Of a stretch of 64,000 bases of DNA, positions 25,047 to 35,872 are shown piece by piece; the stretch's first letter is position 1, and every line of letters starts with the position of its first letter. Origin of the DNA: Methylothermaceae bacterium (GTDB lineage: Bacteria; Pseudomonadota; Gammaproteobacteria; Methylococcales; Methylothermaceae); the NCBI GenBank assembly GCA_026981855.1, contig JALSIB010000020.1:1-64000 (forward strand). Reading direction: 5' to 3'. The notes below the pieces were generated by a model. That model was not told the origin of the DNA. It did not search any database and was given only the letters and a program-made list of their open reading frames with translations. Both the position numbers and the translations under genes were made by a program.

Positions 25047-27365
25047 ATGATCTCGGAAAAGAAAATCGTCGATTTCAAGGATCGTCACCCATCCGCTAAT
25101 CAATCGACCGCACCGGTCATCGCCGAATGCCGCAGGGTGTTTCAAAAAGAATTCGTTCCTATCTTATCGCGTTTTTTCGACAAGGTGGACGACGAGCTTT
25201 TCGCCATGTCGGACAAGGCCGTCAGCAGCACCATTCAGGAATTGTACTTCGAGGCCATGCGCTATCTGCGGCGGGAAAGGGAAAATATCGAGCGCCAATA
25301 CCTGAATGCGGTGCTCAAAGGCTATGACGATTTCTGGCAGACGCAACCCGGCAAGAAGGCAGCCGCCAGCGCCGGGTCGCTGGAACTGGATGAGGACGAC
25401 TTTTCCCTGGTGGAGAACGAAACCCTGGAAATCGATCTGGCGGTCGGCACCTTGATCAACAAGGGCAACAACCTTTTCCACCGCGACTTGTTCGCCCTCA
25501 ACAAACGCTTCGCCAAGCTGCTGAACCGGGCCGAGATAGGCAATGAAGACAATCCTCTCGGACCCCACAATCTGGGTAAGCGCTTCGCCGAGGTGCTGCG
25601 TCCCCTGACCCTGGAGCTGAAGGTCAAGCTGATTTTGTTCAAGCTATACGAAAATCACGTCATCGGCGAGCTGGAGGCTGCCTACGAGATTTTGAATGAC
25701 ACCCTGGCTGAAAAGGGCGTTCTGCCGGAGATTCCCCGCAAGGTCAAAAAGCGGTCCGGGAACCGGAACCCCGGCCAGAACCAGGAGAGAGAACCGGCCG
25801 CCGGCGGCAATGCCGCTTCCGTACCCGATCAGACCGCGTATGTCCAGGCGATCCAGGCGATGCATACACTGCTTTCGGCTTGGCGCAGTCAGGTGGGATT
25901 GCCTTCGCTGGCGAGCCTGGCCGATGAGCCGGGGGTGGTGGTTTCGGAAACCCAGGAACTGGTGGGGGCGCTGTCTTCCCTCCAGGAACCCGAGCAGGTG
26001 GCCCGGTTGACGGCCGCCTTGCAGGAAGATGAAAACACCAACGTCAAGCTCATTCTGGCCAACCACCTGAGTGAAGTCCATGGAGGAACCAGGGCGCTGT
26101 CCCAGGTCGACGAAGACGTGATCGACATGATCGGGATGATCTTCGATTTCATTCTCGAAGACCGGAATCTTCAGGACAAGATCAAGGCCACCATCGGACG
26201 GTTACAGATACCGATCATCAAGGTGGCGATTCTGGACAAATCGTTCCTGTCCAAGAAAACGCATCCGGCACGGGGCCTGTTGAACAAGCTGGCCCACGCT
26301 GGCATCGCCCTGTCCGGAGACGAGGAGCTGGAGAAAAACCCTGTCTTTCAGCGTATTTCCGAAATCGTCGAGCGGGTTTTGAACGAATTCACCCAGGACA
26401 TCGGTTTGTTCGAGGAGCTGTTGCAGGAATTCACCCAGTTCATGGAACAGGAGGGACGGCGCAGCGAACGCCTGGAAGAACGCACCCGTCAGTCGGTCGA
26501 GAGCAAGGAGCATCTGTTGTTGGCCAAAAAGGAGGTGGCTGACGAAATTGCCAGAAGGTTGGCGGGCGTCCATCTGCCACCCAGATTGAGGCATTTCTTT
26601 TCCCATACCTGGAAGGACGTATTACTGCTTTCCTGCCTGCGCAAGGAACGGGAACCGGACACCTGGGAAGCCAAACTGGCGTTGACCGATTCCCTCTTCC
26701 TGACTTTGGCGCCACCCAAGGACGATACCGACTCGCGGCGCATCCTCAAACGCATCCCCGGCGTGTTGCGGGCCCTGCGTCAGGAGCTGGAGGAAATATC
26801 CCTCGATCCCAAGCAGGTGGCGCTGTTGTTCAAGGAGCTGGAAACGATTCATCAAGCGCTTTTCCAGAGTGGAAACGGGGCGCTCAATCCCGAGCTGGCG
26901 AAGGAATTACAGGAAATTTCATTCAACCTTCCCGATGTGGACAACGTGGATATTTCGGAGTTGACCGATTTCGATCAGAAGGAAGTCGAAGAGGAGATCA
27001 TTCTGATCTCCGAGGAATCGGTGGGCGACGAGGAGGATGAATTCGTCCGGCAGGCCGGCAAGATGGAAGTGGGTGACTGGCTTGAACTGAAGGATCCCGC
27101 CGGCAAGTCGCAACGGATCAAGCTCTCCTGGATCAGCAAGGTGACGGGTATCCGGATATTCGTCAACCGCCGGGGGATGAAGGTGGGGGAATACACTCTC
27201 AACGGCCTGGCCGCCGAACTGCGCAGGGGGAATGCCGTGGTCATCGAAGGGGCCAAGGTGCCTTTGATGGATCGTGCTCTGGCATCGATGATGAGCACCC
27301 TCAAGCATCCGGCCAAACAACCACCGACTCCGAATGTTGGAGAGCCTGCGCCGGTTCTGCATTGA
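25047..27365 (+). CDS. DUF1631 family protein
   Basis: A 772-residue cytosolic protein of the DUF1631 family, found in many gamma- and betaproteobacteria. The N-terminus has the family's DDELFAMSDKAV and LYFEAMRYLRRER. The middle is helix-rich (ELAxKLxLxKLYEnHVIGEL; VIDMIGMIFDFILEDRN; DKSFLSKKTHPARGLLNKLA). The last ~100 residues (GDWLELKDPAGKSQRIKLSW, RGMKVGEYTLNGLAAELRRG) look like a PilZ-like beta domain, which would suggest c-di-GMP binding, but I do not see the full RxxxR...DxSxxG signature. GGAG lies 7 nt before the ATG. Confidence 0.82.
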   Translation: MISEKKIVDFKDRHPSANQSTAPVIAECRRVFQKEFVPILSRFFDKVDDELFAMSDKAVSSTIQELYFEAMRYLRRERENIERQYLNAVLKGYDDFWQTQPGKKAAASAGSLELDEDDFSLVENETLEIDLAVGTLINKGNNLFHRDLFALNKRFAKLLNRAEIGNEDNPLGPHNLGKRFAEVLRPLTLELKVKLILFKLYENHVIGELEAAYEILNDTLAEKGVLPEIPRKVKKRSGNRNPGQNQEREPAAGGNAASVPDQTAYVQAIQAMHTLLSAWRSQVGLPSLASLADEPGVVVSETQELVGALSSLQEPEQVARLTAALQEDENTNVKLILANHLSEVHGGTRALSQVDEDVIDMIGMIFDFILEDRNLQDKIKATIGRLQIPIIKVAILDKSFLSKKTHPARGLLNKLAHAGIALSGDEELEKNPVFQRISEIVERVLNEFTQDIGLFEELLQEFTQFMEQEGRRSERLEERTRQSVESKEHLLLAKKEVADEIARRLAGVHLPPRLRHFFSHTWKDVLLLSCLRKEREPDTWEAKLALTDSLFLTLAPPKDDTDSRRILKRIPGVLRALRQELEEISLDPKQVALLFKELETIHQALFQSGNGALNPELAKELQEISFNLPDVDNVDISELTDFDQKEVEEEIILISEESVGDEEDEFVRQAGKMEVGDWLELKDPAGKSQRIKLSWISKVTGIRIFVNRRGMKVGEYTLNGLAAELRRGNAVVIEGAKVPLMDRALASMMSTLKHPAKQPPTPNVGEPAPVLH

Positions 27366-27408
27366 ACGGGGGACGGATGTCCCCTTCGCCTGACCGCCAT
27401 CCCCCTTC

Positions 27409-27492
27409 CCACCTGTCACTTCTGCCGGACCTGAATTCACAGACGCATTTCGGTCCGGCGGTCCCTTTCCGGATCCCGAAAAGGCAAACCGA
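27409..27492 (+). repeat. Dispersed repeat, short copy (84 nt)
   Basis: By hand alignment this 84-nt stretch matches the reverse complement of 37281-37410 with about ten mismatches (roughly 88 % identity). The second copy carries one ~46-nt insertion after the first 21 nt. Shared blocks include CCACCTGTCACTTCTG, GAATT(C/T)AC(A/G)GACG, ATTTCGGTCCGGCGG and GCAAACCGA. No coding potential is shared between the two sites. Confidence 0.75.
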
Positions 27493-27535
27493 CAAGGGCT
27501 GAGCTTTCCTTTTTTTTCTTGAACTTGAAAACCGG

Positions 27536-27558
27536 TCTTCCGTCTCAAAGACGGAAGA
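27536..27558. repeat. Stem-loop (10-bp stem, 3-nt loop)
   Basis: TCTTCCGTCT and AGACGGAAGA flank the loop CAA. No T-run follows on the plus strand, so it is a structural element rather than a clear terminator. It sits about 80 nt before the AAA/R3H gene. Confidence 0.5.
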
Positions 27559-27637
27559 TCTGTTTACATGCTCTCGGGCTCTTGGAATAATGCCAACCAC
27601 TTTCCAAGCCGTTCCAATCTAACATCCAAACCCCTTC

Positions 27638-29140
<1,503 letters not shown>

Positions 29141-29255
29141 CGGTCTGCGAAGGCGAACGTTTTTTGCCGTCCGCAGATACTGTCTCCGATCCGGGTGCGC
29201 CGGCCGGGCTTGGACTAGACTTCCATAACAAACAGCAGAATTGGAGTTTGGAGTC

Positions 29256-32200
29256 ATGGGAATGTTCAAGCCTGATACCGGCCCGGGAAGCAGACACCCC
29301 TTCCTGGGAACCTTCCTCTTCATGGTCGCCACCATCGCCGCGATGGATCTCGCCATCGAGGCGATGATGAGCCGGCAGCCAGGGTGGGAGACAGCTTTCA
29401 ATCCGGAAGTGAAAAGTATGCTGGGATCCGGTTTGTTGGCGCTGGCGAGCGCGTCTTTGATCGGTCTCGCCTGTTTCAGGCCGCTGCGGAGAAAGATCGA
29501 GCGGATCGAACGACAGACCGAGCAGAACGCCCGCCGCAACGCCAAATTGCGCCAGGCCCTGGACGCCAGTCAGAATATGATTCTGATCACGGATGAAAAG
29601 GGAAGGATCGTTTATGTCAACCCCGCTCTGTGTCAATTCACCGGTTATCCGGAAGACCATCTTCTCGGCAGAACGCCTGCGATTCTGGACAGCCCCCGCG
29701 CCGACAGGACGGTCTTGTCCGACATGAACGCCACCTTGGCAGCCGGCCATTCATGGTCTGGCCGGCTGCTTTGCCGCCGTTCCGCGCCCAAGCCGTTTCC
29801 CGTGGCCATCGAGGGGCAGGCGATGAAGCCGGACGAGGCGGAATACTGGGCCGAGGTGCACGTCACGCCCATCCTGGACGAGGGGAGGGCGTTGTGCGGA
29901 TACGTGCAGATTCAATGTGACGTCAGCGAAGCGGTTGAGAAGGAGAAGTCGGCCCGGATGGAAAGAGCCGATACCGAGGCGAGGTTGAAGATCGCCGATA
30001 TCCTGAGCGGTCAGGAGGACCTGGAAGGGCGCATAGGCCGGGTGCTGGAAGTTTTGTTCGAGCTGGAAGGGTTGGCGTTGCAGAAAAAGGGCGGTTTGTT
30101 TCGCAAGAACGGTGAAGTGCTGGAGATGTTCGTGCTTCGGGGAGCTTTCACCGACGAGTTCCGGCGAAAGGAAAAACAGGTGCCCCTGGGGGCGTGTCTT
30201 TGCGGCAAGGCGGCGGTTTCGGGGGAATTGCTGGTTTCCGACGACTGTTTTTGCGATCCCCGTCATGAGCACCGGTTCGAGGGGATGAAGCCTCATGGGC
30301 ACTATATCGTTCCCCTGCGCCATGATGAGCGTGTCCTGGGGGTTTTGTTCCTCTATACCGACCCGTATCCCCAGCAATCCCCCGCCCGTTTGGCGACCTT
30401 GCGACTGGTGGGGGAAATGCTGGCCCTGGCCCTGTTACAGGAACAGACCAAGGAAATGCTGGCGCTGGCCAAAGAACAGGCCGAGGCCCAAGCCCAGGCG
30501 AAAAGCGCTTTTCTGGCCAATATGAGCCATGAGATCCGCACCCCGATGAATGGCGTGCTGGGCATGCTCGATCTGTTGCGGGAAACCTCCTTGACCACGG
30601 AGCAACAAGAACTGGTGGGAACGGCGGTCAATTCCGCCGAGGCGCTGCTGGAGATCATCAACGAAATCCTAGATTTTTCCAAGCTGGAAGCGGGGAAGGT
30701 CGAAATCGAGCGGACGGCTTTCATGTTGCCCGATCTGATGGAGGATGTCTGCGCCTTGCTGGCGCAACGTGCCTATGACAAGCATCTCGATCTCAATCTC
30801 GACCTGCCGCCGGATTTGTCGCCGCTGCGTGAAGGGGATCCGACCAGGTTGCGCCAGGTATTGACCAATCTGATCGGCAACGCCATCAAGTTTACCGAAC
30901 TGGGGGAGGTGACGGTCGGCGTTCATGAGCGGGGGGAAGGCGAGTTGTTGTTCGAAGTGCGCGATACCGGTATCGGGATTCCGGCCGAAGCCCAGTCGCG
31001 GTTGTTCCGGCCTTTCGATCAGGCGGATGTTTCGACCACCCGGCGTTTTGGCGGGACCGGTCTGGGGCTGAGCATCAGCAAACGCCTGGTGGAACTGATG
31101 GGGGGCGTGATCGGCGTCGACAGTGTGCCGGGGCAGGGTAGCCGCTTCTGGTTCAAGGTGTCATTGCCCTGCCGGGGCGAAGGTCTGGCCGGATTCCAAT
31201 CGCCGGCTGAAATTCGGGGAAAGAGAGCCCTGATTGTCGATGACAATGCCACCAACCGCCGGATCCTTTCCAGCTACTTGCGGCATTTTGGCCTGGAGGC
31301 GGTCGAGGTTGCCGATGGGAAGGCGGCGCTGGAGCTCTTGGAACGGGATGGGGGGTTCGACATCGTGCTCACGGACATGCACATGCCCGGTATGGACGGT
31401 GCCGGGCTGGCGGCGGCCATGGAGGCCGAGCCGGCGATGGCGTCCATTCCCCGGCTGTTACTTTCTTCCGGGGTGATGATGGGTGAGGAGGAAAAACGGC
31501 GGCTGGGGATCGTGAAAAGCTTCCTCAAACCTGTGAGGCGCACTGTGTTGGAGAACGCCCTGAAAGAAGTGCTGGGGAAGGCTGGCGTCCGGCGGCGGGA
31601 AATTTCGGCCGGCGTCGGAATGACATGGCCGGGCCGCAAGGTGCTGGTGGTGGAGGACAATCTCGTCAACGCCAAAGTGATCACGGCCCGGCTGAAGAAG
31701 CTGGGCATCGAGCCCACCTTGGCGATCCATGGGGCGGAGGCGTTGGAAAAACTGGAGGATCAGGCTTTCGATCTGGTGTTGATGGATTGTCAGATGCCGG
31801 TCATGGACGGCTATGAGGCGACCCGGTGCCTGCGCAACAGAGAGCTGGAAAAGGGGTCGGCCAGGGTGCCGGTCATCGCGCTGACCGCCCATGCCGGTGA
31901 GGGAGAGGAGGAAAAATGTCTCGGATGCGGCATGGACGCCTATCTCAGCAAGCCGGTTCGTGGCGAAGCGTTGATCGAAACGTTGTCGCGCTATCTGGGC
32001 GGGCCAGTGGAAAGGGTGGACTCGGCGCGGGAGCCGGCGGTCGAAAATCGGGAGCTTCCGGTATGCGATTTGGAGGCGGCGCTGAAACAGCTCGATGATG
32101 ATCGGGAACTGCTCGACGAAATGATCGGGCTGTGTCTCGACGAGCTGCCGAAAAGGCTGGAGGACTTGCGTCAGGCTCAAGACAGGGGCGATGCGGATGC

Positions 32201-32405
32201 TCTGGCCGACGCGGCCCATGCCGTCAAGGGGATGGCGGGGCATTTTTGCGCAGGGCGCTTGCAAGCCCAGGCCCGCGAACTGGAACAGGCGGCCCGTCAA
32301 GGGGGCCGGGACGGCTTCGAAACCCTCACTCTGGCTCTGATAGAGACGGCGGAGGCGATGGTGCGGGCGTTGAACACGGCAAGGGAGACCGCTCATGTCA
32401 CATGA
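29256..32405 (+). CDS. Hybrid sensor histidine kinase (TM-PAS-GAF-HisKA-HATPase-REC-REC-HPt)
   Basis: A 1049-residue membrane kinase. Two N-terminal helices (near 22-45 and 60-78) precede a coiled linker, a PAS domain (~100-220; [19 protein letters not shown]), and a GAF domain (~248-390) carrying several cysteines. HisKA follows with phosphorylatable His in [12 protein letters not shown] (about 425), then HATPase ([24 protein letters not shown]). Two receiver domains each keep the acceptor Asp ([22 protein letters not shown]), and an HPt domain has His in [10 protein letters not shown] (about 988). All phosphotransfer residues are intact. GGAG precedes both ATG 29256 and 29262. The end overlaps the next gene by 11 nt. 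Confidence 0.93.
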   Translation: MGMFKPDTGPGSRHPFLGTFLFMVATIAAMDLAIEAMMSRQPGWETAFNPEVKSMLGSGLLALASASLIGLACFRPLRRKIERIERQTEQNARRNAKLRQALDASQNMILITDEKGRIVYVNPALCQFTGYPEDHLLGRTPAILDSPRADRTVLSDMNATLAAGHSWSGRLLCRRSAPKPFPVAIEGQAMKPDEAEYWAEVHVTPILDEGRALCGYVQIQCDVSEAVEKEKSARMERADTEARLKIADILSGQEDLEGRIGRVLEVLFELEGLALQKKGGLFRKNGEVLEMFVLRGAFTDEFRRKEKQVPLGACLCGKAAVSGELLVSDDCFCDPRHEHRFEGMKPHGHYIVPLRHDERVLGVLFLYTDPYPQQSPARLATLRLVGEMLALALLQEQTKEMLALAKEQAEAQAQAKSAFLANMSHEIRTPMNGVLGMLDLLRETSLTTEQQELVGTAVNSAEALLEIINEILDFSKLEAGKVEIERTAFMLPDLMEDVCALLAQRAYDKHLDLNLDLPPDLSPLREGDPTRLRQVLTNLIGNAIKFTELGEVTVGVHERGEGELLFEVRDTGIGIPAEAQSRLFRPFDQADVSTTRRFGGTGLGLSISKRLVELMGGVIGVDSVPGQGSRFWFKVSLPCRGEGLAGFQSPAEIRGKRALIVDDNATNRRILSSYLRHFGLEAVEVADGKAALELLERDGGFDIVLTDMHMPGMDGAGLAAAMEAEPAMASIPRLLLSSGVMMGEEEKRRLGIVKSFLKPVRRTVLENALKEVLGKAGVRRREISAGVGMTWPGRKVLVVEDNLVNAKVITARLKKLGIEPTLAIHGAEALEKLEDQAFDLVLMDCQMPVMDGYEATRCLRNRELEKGSARVPVIALTAHAGEGEEEKCLGCGMDAYLSKPVRGEALIETLSRYLGGPVERVDSAREPAVENRELPVCDLEAALKQLDDDRELLDEMIGLCLDELPKRLEDLRQAQDRGDADALADAAHAVKGMAGHFCAGRLQAQARELEQAARQGGRDGFETLTLALIETAEAMVRALNTARETAHVT

Positions 32406-34251
32406 ATTCAGCTATGAGGAATTGAAGGCGGCCGAACGCTTGCCTTCCCCCGCGGGCGTGGCGCTGTCCATCCTGCAGTTGGTGGAAAAGGAAGAGGCCT
32501 CCATCGATGAGTTGGCGACACTGGTTCAGGCCGATCCGGCATTGAGCGCGAGGTTATTGCGTTTCGCCAACTCGCCGATGGTCGCGCCCAGGCGGCCCAT
32601 CGTCGCCATTCAGGATGCGGTGGCCTTGATCGGGATGAACGGGGTGCGGAGTCTGGTGTTGTGCCTGTCTCTGGTTGGGCGTTACAAGACCGGTCAGTGC
32701 GATCATTTCGATTACGCCCGCTATTGGTCCGGTTCCCTCGCCCTGGCGCAGGCGATGTCCTCTCTTTGCGCCTTATCCCGCCTGGCGGCGGCGGAAGAAG
32801 CCTTCACCATCGGTTTGCTGGCGGACATTGGCCGCCTGGCCCTGGCGACCGCCTGGCCCGAGGAATATAGCCGTTGCCTGATGGCGTTGCAGAATGCGAA
32901 TGATTTGAGGGCGTTGGAGCAACGTTGTTTTTCCATCGATAACGTGGCGTTGACCCGCTTGCTGCTGGCTGATTGGCGTCTGCCGGAAATATTCATCGAG
33001 GCCTTGTGTCTCAGCCACGAGGAGAAGGAACCCGGTGAGGATCGTTGCGGGCGTCTGGCGAGGTTGTTCGTTTTTTCCCGCTCGGTGCGGGAATATTGTC
33101 TGGCGGCTGAGGAAGAACGTTCGTCTCTTGAAGATTCCCTTGCCGGGCAGCTGAAGTCTCTGCCTTTGCAACTGGAACTGGACGAATGGCTCCCCGCTGT
33201 GCTGGATGAATGGCGCGCCTGGGGCAAGATGATCGAGGTGCCCACGGCTTTTCCAAAACATGAAAAGCCGGGAAAGGGGAAAAAGGAAACGCCGCTTCCC
33301 GGGCTGAAAATCCTGTTGGTGGACGATGACCGGATGCTCCTTGCCAGGCTGGGCAAACAGCTGCAAAAAGCCGGCCACCGGGTGACTGCCTGCAGGGATG
33401 GGCAGGCGGCCCTGTCGCTGCTGTTGCAAGACATGCCGCAAATGGTGATCACCGATTGGCATATGCAGCCCATGGATGGCCTCAAGCTCTGCAGGGCGTT
33501 GAGAAACTCGGAGGTGGGAAAGGAATTGTTCATCATCATGTTGACATCGAGCGAAAGTGATGACGAATTGGTTCAGGCTTTCGATGCCGGCATAGACGAT
33601 TATGTGATCAAGCCAGTCAGCATGCGGGTGTTGCTGGCAAGAATACGGGCAGGGCAGCGCATTCTCTCGCTGCAGGAGGAGTTACGGCAGGAACACGCTT
33701 TATTGGAGCAGAAAGCCAAGGAGTTGGCATTGGCCAACAGGCGGCTGGAGCAGATGGCCAACACCGATATGCTGACGGGGTTGCCCAACCGGAGATACGC
33801 GATCCGCCGGCTTAAGCAGGAATTGGCGGAGAGCAAGCGCAGTGGCGCCGATCTGGGTGTGATGATTCTGGATCTGGATCACTTCAAACAGATCAACGAC
33901 AAGTTCGGTCACGAGGTGGGGGATAAGGTTCTGGTTCATGTCGCCAAAGTCATGAATCAGGTTCTCCGCACGTCCGACATCGTCTGCCGCTTCGGGGGCG
34001 AGGAATTTCTGGTCATCGCGCCATCAACCGGTTTGATGGCGGGCCGGAAGCTGGCGGAGAGAATCCGCTCGGCCCTGGAGGCCACCCCGCCACCCAAATT
34101 GAAACTCGGCCGGCCGGTGACCGCGAGCATCGGTGTGGCGTCGCTTGGAGGAGGGGACGAAGACGAGGTGGATATCATTCGCCGCGCCGATCACGCGCTC
34201 TATAAAGCCAAGGCTGCCGGACGCAACAGGGTGCTCGTGGATGGGGGATGA
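32395..34251 (+). CDS. HDOD-REC-GGDEF signalling protein (diguanylate cyclase)
   Basis: A 618-residue cytosolic protein. An HDOD domain (~15-230; [48 protein letters not shown]) is followed by a receiver domain (~302-420) with acceptor Asp in [12 protein letters not shown] and lysine in DDYVIKPV. A coiled linker then leads to a GGDEF domain (~455-615) with an intact GGEEF active site. RTSD lies exactly five residues before GGEEF, the product-inhibition I-site. So it should make c-di-GMP, be feedback-inhibited, and be controlled by phosphorylation. The 11-nt overlap with the hybrid kinase gene makes that kinase the likely phosphodonor. Confidence 0.93.
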   Translation: MSHEFSYEELKAAERLPSPAGVALSILQLVEKEEASIDELATLVQADPALSARLLRFANSPMVAPRRPIVAIQDAVALIGMNGVRSLVLCLSLVGRYKTGQCDHFDYARYWSGSLALAQAMSSLCALSRLAAAEEAFTIGLLADIGRLALATAWPEEYSRCLMALQNANDLRALEQRCFSIDNVALTRLLLADWRLPEIFIEALCLSHEEKEPGEDRCGRLARLFVFSRSVREYCLAAEEERSSLEDSLAGQLKSLPLQLELDEWLPAVLDEWRAWGKMIEVPTAFPKHEKPGKGKKETPLPGLKILLVDDDRMLLARLGKQLQKAGHRVTACRDGQAALSLLLQDMPQMVITDWHMQPMDGLKLCRALRNSEVGKELFIIMLTSSESDDELVQAFDAGIDDYVIKPVSMRVLLARIRAGQRILSLQEELRQEHALLEQKAKELALANRRLEQMANTDMLTGLPNRRYAIRRLKQELAESKRSGADLGVMILDLDHFKQINDKFGHEVGDKVLVHVAKVMNQVLRTSDIVCRFGGEEFLVIAPSTGLMAGRKLAERIRSALEATPPPKLKLGRPVTASIGVASLGGGDEDEVDIIRRADHALYKAKAAGRNRVLVDGG

Positions 34252-34292
34252 AATCGAACGCAACCATTCCTGAAGCCATCGGATCGTTTTGT

Positions 34293-34298
34293 TATAAT
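34293..34298 (+). promoter_or_regulatory. -10 element upstream of cytochrome c gene
   Basis: A perfect TATAAT lies about 110 nt before the cytochrome ATG. The matching -35 (CTGAAG at 34270-34275, 17-nt spacing) is weak. It sits in a 158-nt spacer after the HDOD gene, consistent with separate expression of the cytochrome. Confidence 0.42.
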
Positions 34299-34409
34299 CG
34301 CAGATTCATGTTTGATGGCGTTGGCTGGTGGAATGGGGGCTGGTTCAGTCCGGATTCATCCGACACCTGTTATGGTGAGCCAACCTGGAAATAACAATGG
34401 AGGAACAAA

Positions 34410-34838
34410 ATGAAATTTCGTCAAATAGCCTTGGGCGTCGCTTTGGCTGCCACGATGGGAATGTCTTCACTGGCGTCTGCCACCGAGTTCACCCAGGACG
34501 AGAAGCTCTGGCTGGGGATGAAGATCTATGAGCGGGCCGCCGGACGCGGTTGCGGAACCTGCCACGATGTCAAACCGTTTCCGGATCTGACCGAGAGCGT
34601 GAAGAAGTTGTCCAAGGACGAATTCATCAAGGTGGTCAAGGAAGGTCGCGCAGGCACCATCATGACGCCGATGGCGCCGCAGATCATGAAAATCGGCCTG
34701 GTCGAAAAAGCTTGTATGACCGAAGAGCAGGCGCTGGATGCCCTGCATGGCTATCTGCTCGCCTTGGCCAATGGCGAGGTCAAGGGAAAAGTCAAGAAGC
34801 CCAAGAGCCTGAAGGAAAAGATGAAAGGTTGTCAATAA
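34410..34838 (+). CDS. Small periplasmic c-type cytochrome
   Basis: A 142-residue exported mono-haem cytochrome c. The signal peptide ends at SLASA-T near residue 24. The single haem site CGTCHDVKP is near residue 48, and the methionine-containing TIMTPMAPQIMKIGL near 85-100 can supply the axial ligand. The last 20 residues are lysine-rich. GGAGG is 7 nt upstream of the ATG. The protein is preceded by its own -10 and followed by a strong terminator, so it is probably a single-gene transcript. An electron carrier role is clear; its partner is not. Confidence 0.88.
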   Translation: MKFRQIALGVALAATMGMSSLASATEFTQDEKLWLGMKIYERAAGRGCGTCHDVKPFPDLTESVKKLSKDEFIKVVKEGRAGTIMTPMAPQIMKIGLVEKACMTEEQALDALHGYLLALANGEVKGKVKKPKSLKEKMKGCQ

Positions 34839-34861
34839 AACCTGAACCCGCTGCGGGATTG

Positions 34862-34894
34862 AAAAGCCGGTTCGTGTCAACGAACCGGCTTTTT
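34862..34894 (+). terminator. Intrinsic terminator after cytochrome c gene
   Basis: AAAAGCCGGTTCG and CGAACCGGCTTTT form a 13-bp stem around a TGTCAA loop, ending in a T-run. Because the stem starts with A residues it can also end transcripts arriving on the minus strand from the WD40 gene. Confidence 0.9.
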
Positions 34895-34906
34895 GTATGA
34901 CGAAGT

Positions 34907-35872
34907 TTATGGTTTCTTTTTGCTCAATCGCCACATCTGAACGTTGCCATCGGAGGTGGCGCTCAAGAGAAAACGCCCCTTGCGGATGAATCGCAATCCG
35001 AGCACCGGCCGGGCGGTGGGGCGCCAGGCGGAGCGGTCGGGCATGAACTGGCGCAGCAACCGTCCCTTTTTGACGCTCCAAAGCTTGATGCCCTGCGAGG
35101 GGTGACCCGTGGCCAACAGGCTTTCCCTGGCGGAGAAAGCCGCGCGGGTCACGGTGATGAAAGCCGGATCGAGTTCGCGCAGGAGTTCGCCTGTGGAGGT
35201 CTTCCAGAGCCGGATGGGCCCCAGAAGGGCGTTGGTCATCGCATAGGTTCCCTTGGGAGAGAGGGTCACCTGGGCGAGTTTGCCCCGGTGTTTCCAGCGG
35301 TGAACGAGCCTTCCGGAATCGAGATCCCACAGTTTGGCCTCGCCGTCATCGCCGCCTGTCAGTGCGAAACGCTGCCTCTGGTCGAGTGCGACGGTTTTGA
35401 CCGTGCGTTGATGGGGGAAGGCGAAACGGGTTTTGCCGCCGGGTAGAGAAAAGTACACCGCCCGGTCCTCAAGTCCTATCAACGCCCAACGGCCATCGGC
35501 GGACAGCGCTACGGTCTGGACACCCTTCAAAGCCCAGGATGCCAGGGGCCTGCCCTGCCAACCGTCCCACCACGCCACCCCTCGACGGTCGGCGGTCAGG
35601 GCATAGTGACCGTCCGGGGTCACGGCGACGGCGATCAGGTTTTGTTCCTGAGTGCCTCCGTGGCGAAAGGTGTGTTGCAACCGTTTTTGGGGCTTCAGCT
35701 GCCACCATTCCGCACCATGATCGATGCTGGCAAGCAGGGCGTGATCGTTTCCCAGGGCGGCGGCGGTGATTCCTCCCGGAACCAGTTGCCAGCTCTTTGC
35801 CGGCTTGGTCCCGTTGCCGCAGCCCGGGAGAAGACAAACCAGGAGTAATATCAGCAAAGCTCCCGGTTTCAT
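34907..35872 (-). CDS. WD40-repeat-like lipoprotein, coupled to cysG
   Basis: A 321-residue protein with a lipoprotein signal (LLVCLLPGC, lipidated Cys18), followed by beta-propeller-like repeats. Each runs roughly as 'A.tpDGhYALTADRRGVAWWD' and ends with a W-D/W-x pair: VTPDGHYALT, LSADGRWALIGLEDRAVYF, RQRFALTGGDDGEAKLWDLD, SPKGTYAMTNALLGPIRLW, FSARESLLATGHPSQGIKLW, RFLLSATSDGNVQMWRL. About seven blades fit the length. Its ATG overlaps the cysG stop as ATGA. The function is unknown; it is probably a periplasm-facing scaffold or binding protein, and its genetic coupling to siroheme synthesis is notable. Confidence 0.82.
   Translation of the reverse strand: MKPGALLILLLVCLLPGCGNGTKPAKSWQLVPGGITAAALGNDHALLASIDHGAEWWQLKPQKRLQHTFRHGGTQEQNLIAVAVTPDGHYALTADRRGVAWWDGWQGRPLASWALKGVQTVALSADGRWALIGLEDRAVYFSLPGGKTRFAFPHQRTVKTVALDQRQRFALTGGDDGEAKLWDLDSGRLVHRWKHRGKLAQVTLSPKGTYAMTNALLGPIRLWKTSTGELLRELDPAFITVTRAAFSARESLLATGHPSQGIKLWSVKKGRLLRQFMPDRSAWRPTARPVLGLRFIRKGRFLLSATSDGNVQMWRLSKKKP

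Larger units (their letters stand above)
27366..27637. other. Intergenic region between DUF1631 gene and AAA/R3H gene
   Basis: 272 nt without a gene. It holds a short hairpin just after the DUF1631 stop (GGGGAC/GTCCCC, 27369-27384), the short copy of a dispersed repeat (27409-27492), an oligo-T/C tract (27507-27520), and a 10-bp stem-loop at 27536-27558. Confidence 0.6.
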
